Source: Dendrolimus kikuchii
Lineage: Eukaryota > Arthropoda > Insecta > Lepidoptera > Lasiocampidae
NCBI GenBank assembly: GCA_019925095.2
Contig: CM034391.1
Location: forward strand, 7,220,551 to 7,284,550
DNA: 64,000 nucleotides
Direction: 5' to 3'
Below the pieces are notes generated by a model, which made no database searches, was not told the origin of the DNA, and saw only the letters and a list, made by a program, of their open reading frames with translations. Both the position numbers and the translations under genes were made by a program. This document shows, piece by piece, positions 44,375-54,595 of this stretch. The first letter of the stretch is position 1. Every line of letters begins with the position of its first letter.

Positions 44375-44388
44375 TTATGGCTGGACTA
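44375..44388. repeat. Mariner-end-like fragment
   Basis: TTATGGCTGGACTA is identical to the inner part of the right terminal repeat of the mariner at 48711-50009 and is followed by TATA. No other mariner sequence is nearby, so chance is possible. Confidence 0.3.
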
Positions 44389-44389
44389 T

Positions 44390-44665
44390 ATAAGCCATGG
44401 TAGCATAGTAGACGCGTCCCAAATTTAAAAGGATACGGGTTCGAATCCTGGCCGGTAGGCAAGCAGCATTTAGGCAGTTTTCTGACATATTGTGCATATT
44501 GATACAATTACCACATGCTAACAGTGTAGAAAAACATCGTGATAACCGATTTATCAGACCCACCAATCCGCCTTAGACGACCGTGGCGAGTATACTGTCT
44601 GTTCGTCTATAAACGGAGGGCCCGAGTCCCGCAGTAGAACGCTTATGGGTTGTTACTTTCATTAT
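44390..44665 (+). mobile_element. tRNA-derived SINE, near complete
   Basis: The head has an A-box-like ATGGTAGCATAGTAGACGCG and a B box GGTTCGAATCC at 44438-44448, as in a pol III promoter. The body follows: AGCATTTAGGCAGTTTTCTG, AAACATCGTGATAACCG, CCACCAATCCGCCTTAGACG and GGAGGGCCCGAGTCCCGCAG, ending ACGCTTATGGGTTGTTACTT. The body matches, inverted, 3014 and 15068, and partly 58765. It cannot be a functional tRNA gene, since the acceptor stem and anticodon arm do not form. Confidence 0.7.
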
Positions 44666-44669
44666 CCCA

Positions 44670-45590
44670 TAGTCAGATATTGATAAGTCATAATGATGTT
44701 ATGAGTACTGAATAACTTTTTTATATCAGTAAATATGTGTGGAGATAAAAGCTCCCAAAGTAAATTATTGTGTCCCTTAAAATATAAATAAATACCTTCT
44801 CTATGTACAGGCCAGTACAGGCAGGTAGCCAATTTGTACATAGAGATTTTGAAGTAACAAAACCGCCTATAGTTCGGTACCAAAAGCTTCGAATAATAGC
44901 GACAGGGCCGGCTGTTGGTTGATGATAGCAGTTGTTGTACGTGCCACAATAAAATACATCTGCCATTTTGTTTTACGGATTATGATGGGAAAACATTTAC
45001 CTGATACTCAAATATAATATCAATAACAGAGGCTTTAAGAAGCTTGGTTTTTGTTACCGGTGTATTGGTTGATGTTGTTATGATAACGAAAAATTATTAA
45101 TTTCACAGAAATCATTGGGACTGTCAGTTGTTTGAGACGGAATCACCAACAATCTATTACGTGTATTTAGAGTAAGCTTTATATGACTATTGACTACTCG
45201 AGACACGGAAAAAGAATCTCAGGAATGACAATTGCCAAAAAGAATAAACTGTAAAATTATCTGAAATATTTATACAACTAAATGTTATTCGGTCATTATT
45301 TTCTGTTTTTACTGATTGATTGTTATTTCTTATTCTTCTGTATGCTACAGATTCCCATATGATTTCACTCGCGTATACTATGAAATCATTTCCTGCGGAA
45401 ACTGACCCTTTTGTCGAAAGAAAGGAATAGTTACTGTCATCATAGTCGTTATAAAATGTACACATTTACAAAATTTCATGTTATTCCCATAATTTCTCAA
45501 GCCATACCATTGACATCCCATGGAAACTAACCAATTTTAAGGGTCAAGTTTTATCTCCACTCTCATAAAATATAGTGGCGAGCAATCATA
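44670..45590. other. AT-rich DNA without assignable features
   Basis: No gene or repeat recognised. Confidence 0.35.
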
Positions 45591-45599
45591 GATCGATCT

Positions 45600-46230
45600 A
45601 ATTGGTTTAAGGAATTTCAGAAAAATGTAGAAGATTCAATGGAATGGAAGAAAGGGATAGATGATGAATAAAATAATAATAAAATGAAGATCGAAATTCT
45701 GGAATAGAAGGTTCAGGAATAAAAAGTCAGATAGATAGGTGTTTAGAAAGGGATAGACAGTAAATAAAAGAATAATGAAATTATGGGTTCAAAAAGATTC
45801 TTAGGGTATATGAACAGCGTAAGGCGCGCCTACCGGGGAGTTCAGTTGATGACAGCGAAGGTACAAGTGTTATACGAGAGAGTTGGAACAGAAGTTTAAT
45901 AGAAGCCAGTGACGAGCTTAGTGGAGAGTTTAGTGAAGAATTTAATGGGCAGTTCAGTAAAGGAGAATTTTGTGTAGTTTAAGACGAGACCCAGAAGCGC
46001 GGAGTTAATTTGGAGGTGGGCACTGCAGTAGCAGCAGGTGGTCTACGTAATATTGGCGATGATATTATGAGTAAAAATCTCATCGTTGGGACAATGTGTC
46101 GTTAGTTATGCGTGAAGAGGCAACCCTGCAGTAAAGATTCACGTACAGCTGTGTAAGACATTAAAAGCGATTAGTTGGAAAAAAATATTGGTGTTTTCTT
46201 CCAATCCTAAGTGCGTACCCGCTCACAAGT
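45600..46230 (+). repeat. Purine-rich, LTR-like segment
   Basis: Strand-asymmetric (G+A rich), with recurring phrases AGAAAGGGATAGA and TTTAGTGAAGAATTTAATGG / AGTTTAGTGAAGAATTT. It ends ATTGGTGTTTTCTTCCAATC, CTAAGTGCGTACCCGCTCAC, AAGTAACA, a style seen at the ends of gypsy-type LTRs. No primer-binding site, polyprotein or matching second LTR is present, so a solo LTR is only a guess. Confidence 0.25.
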
Positions 46231-46329
46231 AACAATATATACCAAAGTTTTGTGACAATTACATTCTCAATTTATATAAGCAGGAGTAAATTCACATCCA
46301 AAATCACTTTCAGTTTTTACGTAGACACT

Positions 46330-46515
46330 AGCGGTCACGGCAGGCGTTGTTCTGCCCAGAAAAAATAAAAATCCAGAACCCGAATTCAGCATTACCTACC
46401 GGGTCGAATTATAAATTTAAACCATCCCGGGACCGACTCAAATACACATAAAAATTTCATCCAAATTCTGGATCACAACGCCACCTACCGCTTCCAATTG
46501 CGAACCTAAACATTC
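46330..46515 (-). mobile_element. Helitron-like nonautonomous element (3' terminus)
   Basis: The plus strand begins ACACTAGCGGTCACGGCAGG and CGTTGTTCTGCCCAG; read on minus it ends in ...CTAG followed by T. Body phrases CATTACCTACCGGGTCG, GGGACCGACTCAAA and CAACGCCACCTACCGCTTCC match 42395-42580. Confidence 0.45.
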
Positions 46516-46519
46516 AAGA

Positions 46520-47400
46520 ACTGGAAGGAATTTTCGGTTTCTTGCAATCCTTTATTTCATTAAAAAAATACAGAGTAAACAATATTTCGTATGCCATCAC
46601 TCTTCCTGATATTTAATGCGCAAAATGAAATATCATGTGCAACAGAGAGCTTATCTCGGTTATTCATGACCATAACACTTTTAGACCTTAGCGTTCCTGT
46701 TCAGGATCCTTTCCTATTGTTTATTGAATTTCATTAAAAAGCACACTTTACTAACCCAAAACATCGTTATCCCTAGCCGCGTGTCCCCGAACATGCGGCG
46801 AGGCTCTGACACAATCCTTAGGGATCAAAGTCCATCAAACAACTTATTTAATTAGCAGCCTCTATCCCAAACTGATTAAGGTCAACTGGGCGCATAATTA
46901 AGATGTGTACCTCATATCTGTCACAAGGGTGTGACACATAAATACATGCAAATAGTGTGTAAGATAAATAAACAGGTGAATTTTTCAAGTGAGTCCTCAT
47001 GTCTAAATCCTAAACTATGCTAAATAGCGAAAAACACAGAGAAAAAAGTCTCGAGGCCAATTTTGACGAGAATTCAAGTGGTGCCATTAGATTTTTTAAA
47101 AATCTTTTTTTTTTATTAACAACTGTACGGACTCTAGTTCCGTACCCTTTTTTTACAATTAAATTTAAGAAAAAGTTTAGTAGTTGTACATGTACACGCT
47201 TATTTATTACTTTGTTATTACACTTGTGTGACATTTAATGAATGTATATTGGTGTTGTGGTGTACTTTAAGAATAACTTATTATATTAATTTATTCTAAC
47301 TTTATTTTATTACAATTTTTAATACAAAACTTATGCTAATGTAGAGTGTATCTGGTAAATGCTGGTGTTGTAAGGAAGTGCATGTATGTGCAGTGTGTGC
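46520..47400. other. AT-rich DNA without assignable features
   Basis: No gene recognised. Short T-runs and frames of 61-74 codons only. Confidence 0.35.
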
Positions 47401-47422
47401 CTTATGTCTATACCTAAATATA

Positions 47423-47520
47423 CATACATACATACATAACTTCACGCCAGTTCCCTTGCGGGGTAGGCACGAACAACAGAGTGCCATTTAGGCTTATTCT
47501 TACACACCTCACTTGCCTCT
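47423..47520 (-). mobile_element. 5'-truncated RTE-like fragment (family A), 98 bp
   Basis: Tail plus the AYPARELA end of the coding region. The 12-bp duplication TACCTAAATATA is at 47411-47422 and 47521-47532. Confidence 0.9.
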
Positions 47521-47549
47521 TACCTAAATATATTATCCTAAAAAATCAG

Positions 47550-47692
47550 TTACCGTTTTTAGGAATCGAATCGGTTGATTTTGACGAAATAAACATATTC
47601 TGTATTATTATATCAAATCATAGTGTAGCTTGTAAGGATCTATTTCTGTGAAGGGATGTCAAACGTCAAACCAAGGGAAAGGGTTGTCTTTT
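47550..47692 (-). repeat. Dispersed repeat (inverted partner at 21940-22080)
   Basis: Reverse complement of the 21940 unit: TATATCAAATCATAGTGTAG, CTTGTAAGGATCTATTTCTG, TGTCAAACGTCAAACCAAGG and GAAAGGGTTGT. Confidence 0.7.
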
Positions 47693-47904
47693 AACGAAAT
47701 GTTCTATTTTACTTACATTAATTAAACCTTACCTCATATTCAAACTTAAAGCTAATATTAAACTTAAAACCGCACTCAATAATATTTTTTAATGGAGAAT
47801 AGTTAAGTGTTTTACTTTAGTATCCCCATAAAAGTGTAAATTATGTACTATTTCCTAATGTTTTATTTTTTTGTAAATAATATTAGGAGTTATTATAACT
47901 ATTG

Positions 47905-48540
47905 ATAGTGAGCTGTCCTGGCGACTCCATATACCGGAGTTGAGTCGGCGGTTGTTGCTCTTCTCCAAATCACTCTGGAGGCTAAAAAACTTCCTGCCCA
48001 TCGAAACCAAAATTAAGTTTGCAGAGTCCCTACATAATTATGCCGACGCCAGGCTATCTAAATTTAACTCAAAAACAACTTAAGTAACGCTCCTCCAAAA
48101 CTTTCCTATAAGGTTCATATTTGGATTATGCAAGTATGACCACGTTTCTGAAGTACGTAAAAAATTTAAGTGGTTGCCAATTGTTTTTTGGCCAGAATAC
48201 TCATATTCTTTCATTGCTAAAGCATTTTATTCATCCCTACAGTACCTTAAAGAACGCTTCGAATTTATTTCTTGCTCTCACAATTTACGCCCTTCCAGTC
48301 AACGTAGACTTATTACTTCTATTCATAATACGGCGTTTTTCAATAATTCTTTCACGGTTAAGGCTGTCCAACTTTGGACTACATTGCCTGTTGCTGTCAG
48401 ACAAGCAAAATCTCTATGAACATTTAAGAATATGGTCAGCAAATACTATCTGCAATATAATGATATGTAATTTTATGTAATTAAGTACTATATTGCATAT
48501 TGCTGGAGAGGGAATAAATAATGAATTAAAATAAATGTAT
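47905..48540 (+). pseudogene. LINE reverse-transcriptase C-terminal remnant (Jockey/CR1 type)
   Basis: Readable pieces in three frames: ELSWRLHIPELSRRLLLFSK, SLWRLKNFLPIETKIKFAES, NYADARLSK, then KYDHVSE, YLKERFEFISCSHNLRPSSQ, NTAFFNNSFTVKAVQLWTTL, PVAVRQAKS and TFKNM. These are in the canonical order of the thumb region and C-terminal tail (W-LP, F) of Jockey/CR1-type reverse transcriptases. Frameshifts and stops occur throughout. The end has AATAAA-like signals and an A-rich tail, so it is an old, truncated insert. Confidence 0.8.
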
Positions 48541-48630
48541 TCTGAATGATTTTTCTACAATATGACAAATAAAGTCTATATTTAAATTATTCCGATTCAA
48601 ATTAAAATAAAATAAAACTTTTTCTCGTAA

Positions 48631-48635
<5 letters not shown>

Positions 48636-48685
<50 letters not shown>

Positions 48686-48710
48686 GTGTGTATATATATA
48701 TATATATATA
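48636..48710. repeat. (CA)n(TA)n compound microsatellite
   Basis: About thirteen CA units, then TA units broken by TGTGTG, up to the mariner left end. Confidence 0.9.
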
Positions 48711-50009
48711 ACTAATCTGGTCATAAATACTGTTACATAAAAACTTTTCTTTTTTTCAACCTTTTAATTATTTTGAATTTGGAACACGTATACTATTTTA
48801 AAAACTTCTTTCGATTTTGCGCCATTTCACATATTTTTTCGTGTTTATTATCAAATTACAATATGGAATGGGGTGTTAAAGAAAATAGGATTGCAGTGAT
48901 CGCCTTGCACAAAGTGGGTATGGAGCCGTCAATCATATTCCAGACACTTCAAATGATTGGTATCAGCCGTATGTTCGTATATCGTACTATCAACAGATAC
49001 AACAACACTTCGTCTGTCGAAGACCAGAAAAGATCGGGGCGGCTGCGTGCTGTTAGAACTACAAAGGCTGTTAATGCTGTTAAACCCAGAATTCGTCGAA
49101 ACCGCATGAGCAAGAAAAAATCTTATCGCGAGAAATAAAGATTCCTCTGTCGCGTATTATAAAACAAGACCTGAATCTCGGAGCTTATAGTCCATATACA
49201 GGACATACCCTAAATCAATCTTTACAATTAAAGAAAGTGGATCGATTAAAACGCCTTCTGTCGCGATACGCAGGTGAAAGGCACAGAAATATCCTCTTTA
49301 CCAATGAAAAAATTTTCACGATTGAAGAACACTACAATAAGCAAAATGATAAAGTGTACGCTCACAGTTCTAAAGAAGCTGCCCAAGTGGTCGGAACGGT
49401 AGAACGTGGTCATCATCCTGCATCAGTGATGGTTTGGTGGGGCATGTCTTATCAAAGAGTCCAAAAACTACATTCTTGTGAAAAAGGAGTGAAAACTTCA
49501 GCCAAAATATATCAAGATACAGTCTTGGATCATGTTGTGAAACCTCTCAGTAATACACTTTTTAAAAATATACCGTGGACTTTCCAGCAGGACTCTGCAC
49601 CTGGTCACAAGGCACGAAGTACCCAAGCCTGGCTTGAAACCAAGGTTCCGGACTTTATAAGAGCTAAAGACTGACCCTCATCTAACCCAGACCTCAACCC
49701 TTTAGATTTCAAATTATGGTCAGTTTTAGAGGACATGGCCGGCTCTAAACGACACGGCGACATTGAGTCTCTTAAAAAATCTTTGGAGCAAGCAGTGGCG
49801 AAATTTCCCTTGGAAACAGTGCGTAAATCTATAGATTCGTGGCCAAACAGATTAAAGGCCTGTATAAAAGCCAAAGGTGGCCATTTCGAATAGATATTTT
49901 TTTTTTGCTGAGACTTTAATAAATATCTAGGTATTAATTTTAATAATATTACATTACTTCATGAAAAAAATGCATTTTCATTTATAACAGAACTTATGGC
50001 TGGACTAGG
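48711..50009 (+). mobile_element. Mariner transposon, maT-like (DD37D), 1.3 kb
   Basis: The left end CTAATCTGGTCATAAATACT-GTTA (from 48712) and the reverse complement of the right end, CTAGTCCAGCCATAAGTTCT-GTTA (up to 50008), form inverted terminal repeats of about 25-28 bp. The element sits in TA-rich microsatellite consistent with TA target choice. It contains one transposase gene, now broken. Length is typical of mariners. It cannot mobilise itself. Confidence 0.85.
48863..49893 (+). pseudogene. Mariner (DD37D, maT-like) transposase, disabled
   Basis: The start MEWGVKENRIAVIALHKVGM opens an N-terminal helix-turn-helix region (VYRTINRYNNTSSVEDQKRS). A one-base loss near 49109 shifts the frame; it resumes as LSREIKIPLSRIIKQDLNLG, then YAGERHRNILFTNEKIFT, ASVMVWWGMSYQ, FQQDSAPGHKA and NPDLNPLDFKLWS, ending RLKACIKAKGGHFE. 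The second and third catalytic aspartates (codons at 49591 and 49705) are 37 residues apart, defining DD37D. The first catalytic Asp is Asn (AAT at 49303), and a TGA at 49672 replaces the expected Trp. Three independent lesions make it inactive. The length of about 344 codons is normal for the family. Confidence 0.92.
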
Positions 50010-50020
50010 TATATATATAT

Positions 50021-50070
<50 letters not shown>
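50010..50070. repeat. (TA)n microsatellite
   Basis: About 30 TA units broken by ACATACA, abutting the right mariner end. Confidence 0.9.
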
Positions 50071-50073
<3 letters not shown>

Positions 50074-50363
50074 GTTTACATACATATATACACAGTTTAG
50101 TTAGTTATATATTTGTTATTAAAATGTAAGTAATCATACAATAATATTTCTGTCACGGGTTGTCTGGAGGAGACCGCTTTTTGGCAATCATTTTTGACAC
50201 CTCTTGTACACAATTAGAATTATATTATATTATATTTAGCGTAATAAGCATAAAATACATATCATACTTTATTTTTACGACATAACAAAGTTTTAACAAT
50301 TACAGTACTTGTTGAAACTTTAGTATACATATATACATGCAAATTATACAAGTATGTCCGTTA

Positions 50364-50550
50364 AGACCACAGGCCATAAAAATGGTCCGGACTTTTAGGA
50401 AGGTCAATACATAGAGACCCCTTGCCAAAGACTATTTATAAATTCCACCCCTGAAGCTTGAGTTTTAGCTCTAGCGACCTCCGAGTCACCCGGAGTCGGG
50501 TACAAGGTGTCGCTACTCAACCTAAGGTTTCGCCATAAAGCCCCCTGTGG
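50364..50550 (+). mobile_element. (TTA)-tailed retroposon, internally deleted copy
   Basis: GACCACAGGCCATAAAAATG and GTCCGGACTTTTAGGAAGG match the 5' end of the 24580-25192 copy (sense strand). CCACCCCTGAAGCTTGAGTT to TTCGCCATAAAGCCCCCTGT match its 3' part. Roughly 430 bp between them are absent. Confidence 0.65.
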
Positions 50551-50589
50551 GATACATTTAAGTTTGTTATTAACATGTAAATGATCGTA

Positions 50590-51600
50590 TACCACATGTT
50601 ATCAATCTAATTCATCCCTGGTGTTACAACATTCCCGGAAAGCAACCTTTTCCCGGAAACATTTCGTCTTCCACCTTCATTCAGTCGGTTTTAACCAGGG
50701 GGTGCTGCGCACACACATGCAACATATTGGCTGAGTCGAATCTTCAATGTCTGTACAAGACGACAACGACTAGTGTACAAGAATTATATATGTGACTTCT
50801 ACTATAGAATTTCTAAATAATTTCAATTATATAATTTTCTAAAATTTTATAAAATTTATATTTTGGCAATAGTAAAGCGCTCTTAGTATTGAGGCTATGA
50901 GAACTGGAATAGCCTATTTATAAAATCAAGCCTTTCCAGCTTTCCCCACTTAGCCACTAGGGCAATTTAACTCAATCATATTTTTGAGAAAATGTAGGTA
51001 TATAATATGAAATCTAGTTAAGCCACTATAGTATTAAAGAAGACCATGCCAGTAATTTCAGGTGAGAACTCTACATAAAAATCTTAGGCCACTTTGATTC
51101 TCGTGGCTTTTTTTATGACTTTGGAACGAGTCGTTTATAACATCTTGAAAGGTCTCGCGCAATAAAACTAAGTGCGAATAATTTTACCCGTACACAAACG
51201 TTAAAGGAAACCAGTGCAACAACTCGATAACAAGTTTAAGTGGGACTATCTGGCTAAGCTCTGTCATTAACTTGATAAACATACTCAAACTATCAATTTG
51301 TTTTGGTAGAGATTAACTTCAAGGGTCTGACGGTGGTTTTAAATTAATGCATTAAATTTAGTTTAGGAGTAGTAAATACATAAAGAACAAATCTACTAGT
51401 CTGAACATATTGTTAAGAAAAATACCCTAAAAGAAAAGGATCTCGCTAGTCGTTCCCTAAACGGAAGAATAATATTCATCCGCTAATCGGACAACGAGAC
51501 AATTAAAATGAATGTTGCTAGTCGTCCGCTAAAATTAAATTTCCATTATCTATTCGCCCGTTAACTGGACGATTAGACATTTTCAAAATAAAATAACAAA
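50590..51600. other. AT-rich DNA without assignable features
   Basis: No gene recognised. CTAGTCGTTCCCTAAACGG and CTAGTCGTCCGCTAAA (51450-51535) hint at a short local repeat. Confidence 0.3.
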
Positions 51601-51607
51601 AAACAAA

Positions 51608-51665
51608 TTGTGTATGTGTGCAGTTCACACGCAGTAGAAGTGTAACTTCAGAGATATACTCACAG
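51608..51665 (+). repeat. Fragment of the GTGTGCAGTTCACAC repeat
   Basis: GTGTGCAGTTCACACGCAGT and AGAAGTGTAACTTCAGAGAT match the left half of the foldback at 33393. Confidence 0.6.
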
Positions 51666-52370
51666 ATAATTCTTCTCTAACTTCTATAAATATAATTACT
51701 TTAGCCTACATCCGTCAACATATTATAACTGAAAATATACTTCTTAAGTATCACTTTAAATTTTTCACTATTTTAGTCAAAAAAATATTATTATTAGTTT
51801 TATTTCGGTCCAAATTGGACCTATGTTTAATCATCGGTCTTATTGACTCTCTAATATGTGCTGCACAGTGTAAAATTCGTATCTCATTCCCTCGCATACT
51901 TAGACATAGATTTATGTTTTGTCTCTTATTAGTGTCGCTTTTTCGTTTCATCGAGTTTCAAAAAACAAAAACTAACACGATAAATAAACGATCTCTGATC
52001 CAACAAGAGAATCAAGGAGTGTTCTTACAATAAATACATATAAAGAAATGTTTCTTTTCTCTTAAAAAGTGAGCTGATTTAATAATGCTTGTCTATCAGT
52101 CTGTCGAAAGATTGTCTCAAATAAACTCCGAAACGATGAAACGGATTTTCATATAAATTTTGTGTTTTTAAACGACAATTTTATTTTAATTTCTGTGTAC
52201 ATTTCGATATTTTGTATAGTTCACAAAACATGTATATTAAATCCAAATTCCACACGAAGGAAGTGACGATCATAACTAATAAATATATATGTAAATTAAT
52301 GCAAACACTTTCTTCTACACTATTAACATAAACTCGGTTTTTAAATATTCTTTTTAACAAAAACAAAACC

Positions 52371-52688
52371 GTGCTAGTACTATAATTTCTACAGACGCTT
52401 AATATATTATTTCTAAACCTATTCAAGTTTTGCGCAACTAAAACGTAGGAAATTAATATTTAACCGACTTCTTTCTACAACAGCTTGAAATCGGTGCCAA
52501 GTAAAACACAAAAATTACTATAATTTGCAAATTAGTTGTTGTTATTTTATGCTTTATTTGGCACCGCATTTATGATGTTGTAGAAAGAAGTCGGTTAAAT
52601 ATTAATTTTCTACTTTTTAGTTGCGCAAAACTTGCATAGCTTTAGAAATAATATATTAAGCGTCTGTAGAAATTGTAGTACTGGCACG
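52371..52688. repeat. Large palindrome, about 130-bp arms
   Basis: The left arm 52371-52499 and right arm 52559-52688 are inverted repeats at about 90% by eye, around a 59-bp spacer. Shared blocks: AATTTCTACAGACGCTTAAT, ATATTATTTCTAAA, CAAGTTTTGCGCAACTAAAA and TATTTAACCGACTTCTTTCT. Both arms therefore encode the same incidental FRNNILSVCRN peptide. The TTTAACCGACTTC motif marks the ends of a common insect nonautonomous element, whose other end may be AAAGTCGGTCAAAA at 53075-53088. Confidence 0.85.
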
Positions 52689-52734
52689 CGTATACAAGAT
52701 TGCTATCTCACTCTTCGGTGTAGACGCTCGGCAA

Positions 52735-53090
52735 CAAGGGTTCCTCTCGATTTTCCTGGGATCTATTCATCAGATCCTGACTTGTTGACCATGGGACCAC
52801 ATCAAGAGTATACATTTTCAAATAAAAAAAAACGAAAATCGCTCCAGAATTGGCCAAGATGTCGTGTAACAAAACAATTTTCGTGGGTTTCTCCCGATTT
52901 CCCTGGGATCCACTCATCAGATCCTGACATGGTAGCAATGGGACCAATTCGAGAATATGTCATTTCACTTCACAAAAAAATTGAAAATCGGTTCACAACT
53001 GACGTCGAAATCGAGTAACGAACATACAAAAAAAATACAGACAAATTAAGAACCTCCTCCTGTCTAAAGTCGGTCAAAAGTAGGTACAAT
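52735..53090. repeat. Nonautonomous element with internal direct repeat
   Basis: TTTTCCTGGGATCTATTCAT with CAGATCCTGACTTGTTGACC at 52753, and TTTCCCTGGGATCCACTCAT with CAGATCCTGACATGGTAGCA at 52899, are two direct copies of about 75 bp. A 128-codon frame crosses both but has no known domain. GAACCTCCTCCTGTCTAAAG is the typical 3' end of this element type. Confidence 0.55.
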
Positions 53091-53516
53091 ATAGGATATG
53101 AACAACAGGCGGCCTTATCATAAAAAGCGCTCTCTTCTTCTCTTCCAACATTATAATGTATCTGTACTACATTATTTTTCATTAAATTTTTACTCATAGG
53201 TAGAATATGAATTAAACTAAATTAGTTCGGAATTAAAACGTCAGATTGTCACGCAGAAGCTGGGAAGGTAAATACAGTGCGGTAATTCCTCGAAGGGTTG
53301 AGATGAGACCTGGATATACGGGTCAATAGTTTGATGAGGGTCCGGATACCTGTTACGTCTGAACGTAATGTTATCGGGGTCATTATATCGATTTACATTT
53401 ACAGCTCGTTTAAAGGTAAATCGAGATTATTCCCTTGCCGTAAGCTTTTAGGTGTATATCTAGGGTCGCCATATGCCTGGAATAGATATTTCCAGTAATA
53501 TCAGATTTTTATATGA

Positions 53517-53915
53517 TACTAGCTTCTGCCCGCGAACTTTGTCCGCTTGGAATAGCTAAAAAAAAGTAAGTTAAAAAAAACCCTCCCGATTTTAAAACAT
53601 TCTTCATTGGTGCTCCGCTCCTTTAGTCATATAGTCTTAGCGTGATTATATATAGCCTAATTGTTTTTTAATGTATAAATTGTTTTATTGTATGATGATA
53701 CAGATAATATCAATACTTAATTAAGTGCACAGTTGTATAATAAGCTGTTTAAGTAATTACAGTTTTTTTAACTATTCCACGGGACCTCTTTTTTTTCGAG
53801 ATCAAAAGTATCCTATATGTTGACCAGGGATATAAGCTACCACCGTACAAAATTTCATTACAATCGGTCCAGTCGTTTCGGAGATTAACAGAGAGACAAA
53901 CAGAGAAACTAAAAT
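53517..53915 (-). mobile_element. Nonautonomous Helitron-like element
   Basis: Plus-strand start ACTAGCTTCTGCCCGCGAAC and TTTGTCCGCTTGGAATAG; on minus this is a GCGGAC-AAA-GTTCGC hairpin followed by GGGCAGAAG and CTAG, then T. Body: TCCGCTCCTTTAGTCATATA, GTACAAAATTTCATTACAAT, CGGTCCAGTCGTTTCGGAGA and a GAGACAAACAGAG tract. Confidence 0.6.
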
Positions 53916-54144
53916 AAAAAAAATGGTTCTATTTCACTTCTAACATACCCCTGAGTCGGATTTTAGCATTTTTTTTTTCATTGTACAGAAATTCGACCTC
54001 TACAATTTTATTATATGTATAGATGTGGAAAGGATTATAGAATATGTCGTATGTATGAATTCTCTGACATGGTAACGCCATGCTGGATTCATTATCTTGA
54101 TTACAGCTCTTAGCGTATGGCCTGAGTACCCACCCGCTCTGTTT

Positions 54145-54307
54145 GAGCGTGCAGCGGGACGGAACGTGCAACGTTCATGTCAACACATGGAAACGCTAGC
54201 GGGTGTCCCTAGTGGCGGCCAGCTGGCGCGGCGCTCCAGCGGGCATGTTTGCGTTGAGGGACGCGACGTATATAGGAACACGACACGCTCCGCTCCGCTG
54301 CACGCTC
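54145..54307. repeat. GC-rich element with 24-bp inverted repeats
   Basis: GAGCGTGCAGCGGGACGG-AACGTG (54145-54168) and CACGCTCCGCTCCGCTGCAC-GCTC (54284-54307) are inverted repeats with three mismatches. Outer sequences (TATGGCCTGAGTACCC and CCTGAGACCGTAG) extend them loosely. GGGTGTCCCTAGTG occurs inside at 54201 and again outside at 54367. It may be a nonautonomous cut-and-paste transposon, superfamily unknown. Confidence 0.5.
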
Positions 54308-54595
54308 GGTTCAAGCGTGCCCTGAGACCGTAGATAAACTAATTTAAATGTATCTAAACGTTAACGGGTGTCCCTAGTGCCCAGCCGATATGTGCGTCAA
54401 GCGGGGCGTCGCGTACAGGTTTGGACCAGTTTGTGAATGATGAACGCCGAGCATGCACTCAAGCCCCTCAGTTGGACCCTCTATTGCCCGTAGCCCGCCC
54501 TGCCGGTCGCCCCGCCGGAGGCTTTGTCACTCAGGCCGTACACTTAGGTATGGCTCGATCGACGTGTTACTACTCTCTTACTACTTAATGAACAG

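Noticed and set aside
44400..44465. tRNA gene
   Set aside because: A good B box (GGTTCGAATCC) exists but no acceptor stem or anticodon arm forms, and a SINE body follows.
45600..46230. Full LTR retrotransposon
   Set aside because: No second LTR, primer-binding site, gag or pol is visible; only a weak solo-LTR resemblance.
48121..48480. 119-codon frame as an independent gene
   Set aside because: It is an out-of-frame shadow over the LINE RT remnant; the true RT peptide is in the neighbouring frame (YLKERFEF...FNNSFTVKAVQLW).
52632..53018. 128-codon frame with two SSDPD...MGP repeats
   Set aside because: It spans a known type of nonautonomous repeat with internal direct repeats and a palindrome arm; no domain and no codon-like constraint visible.
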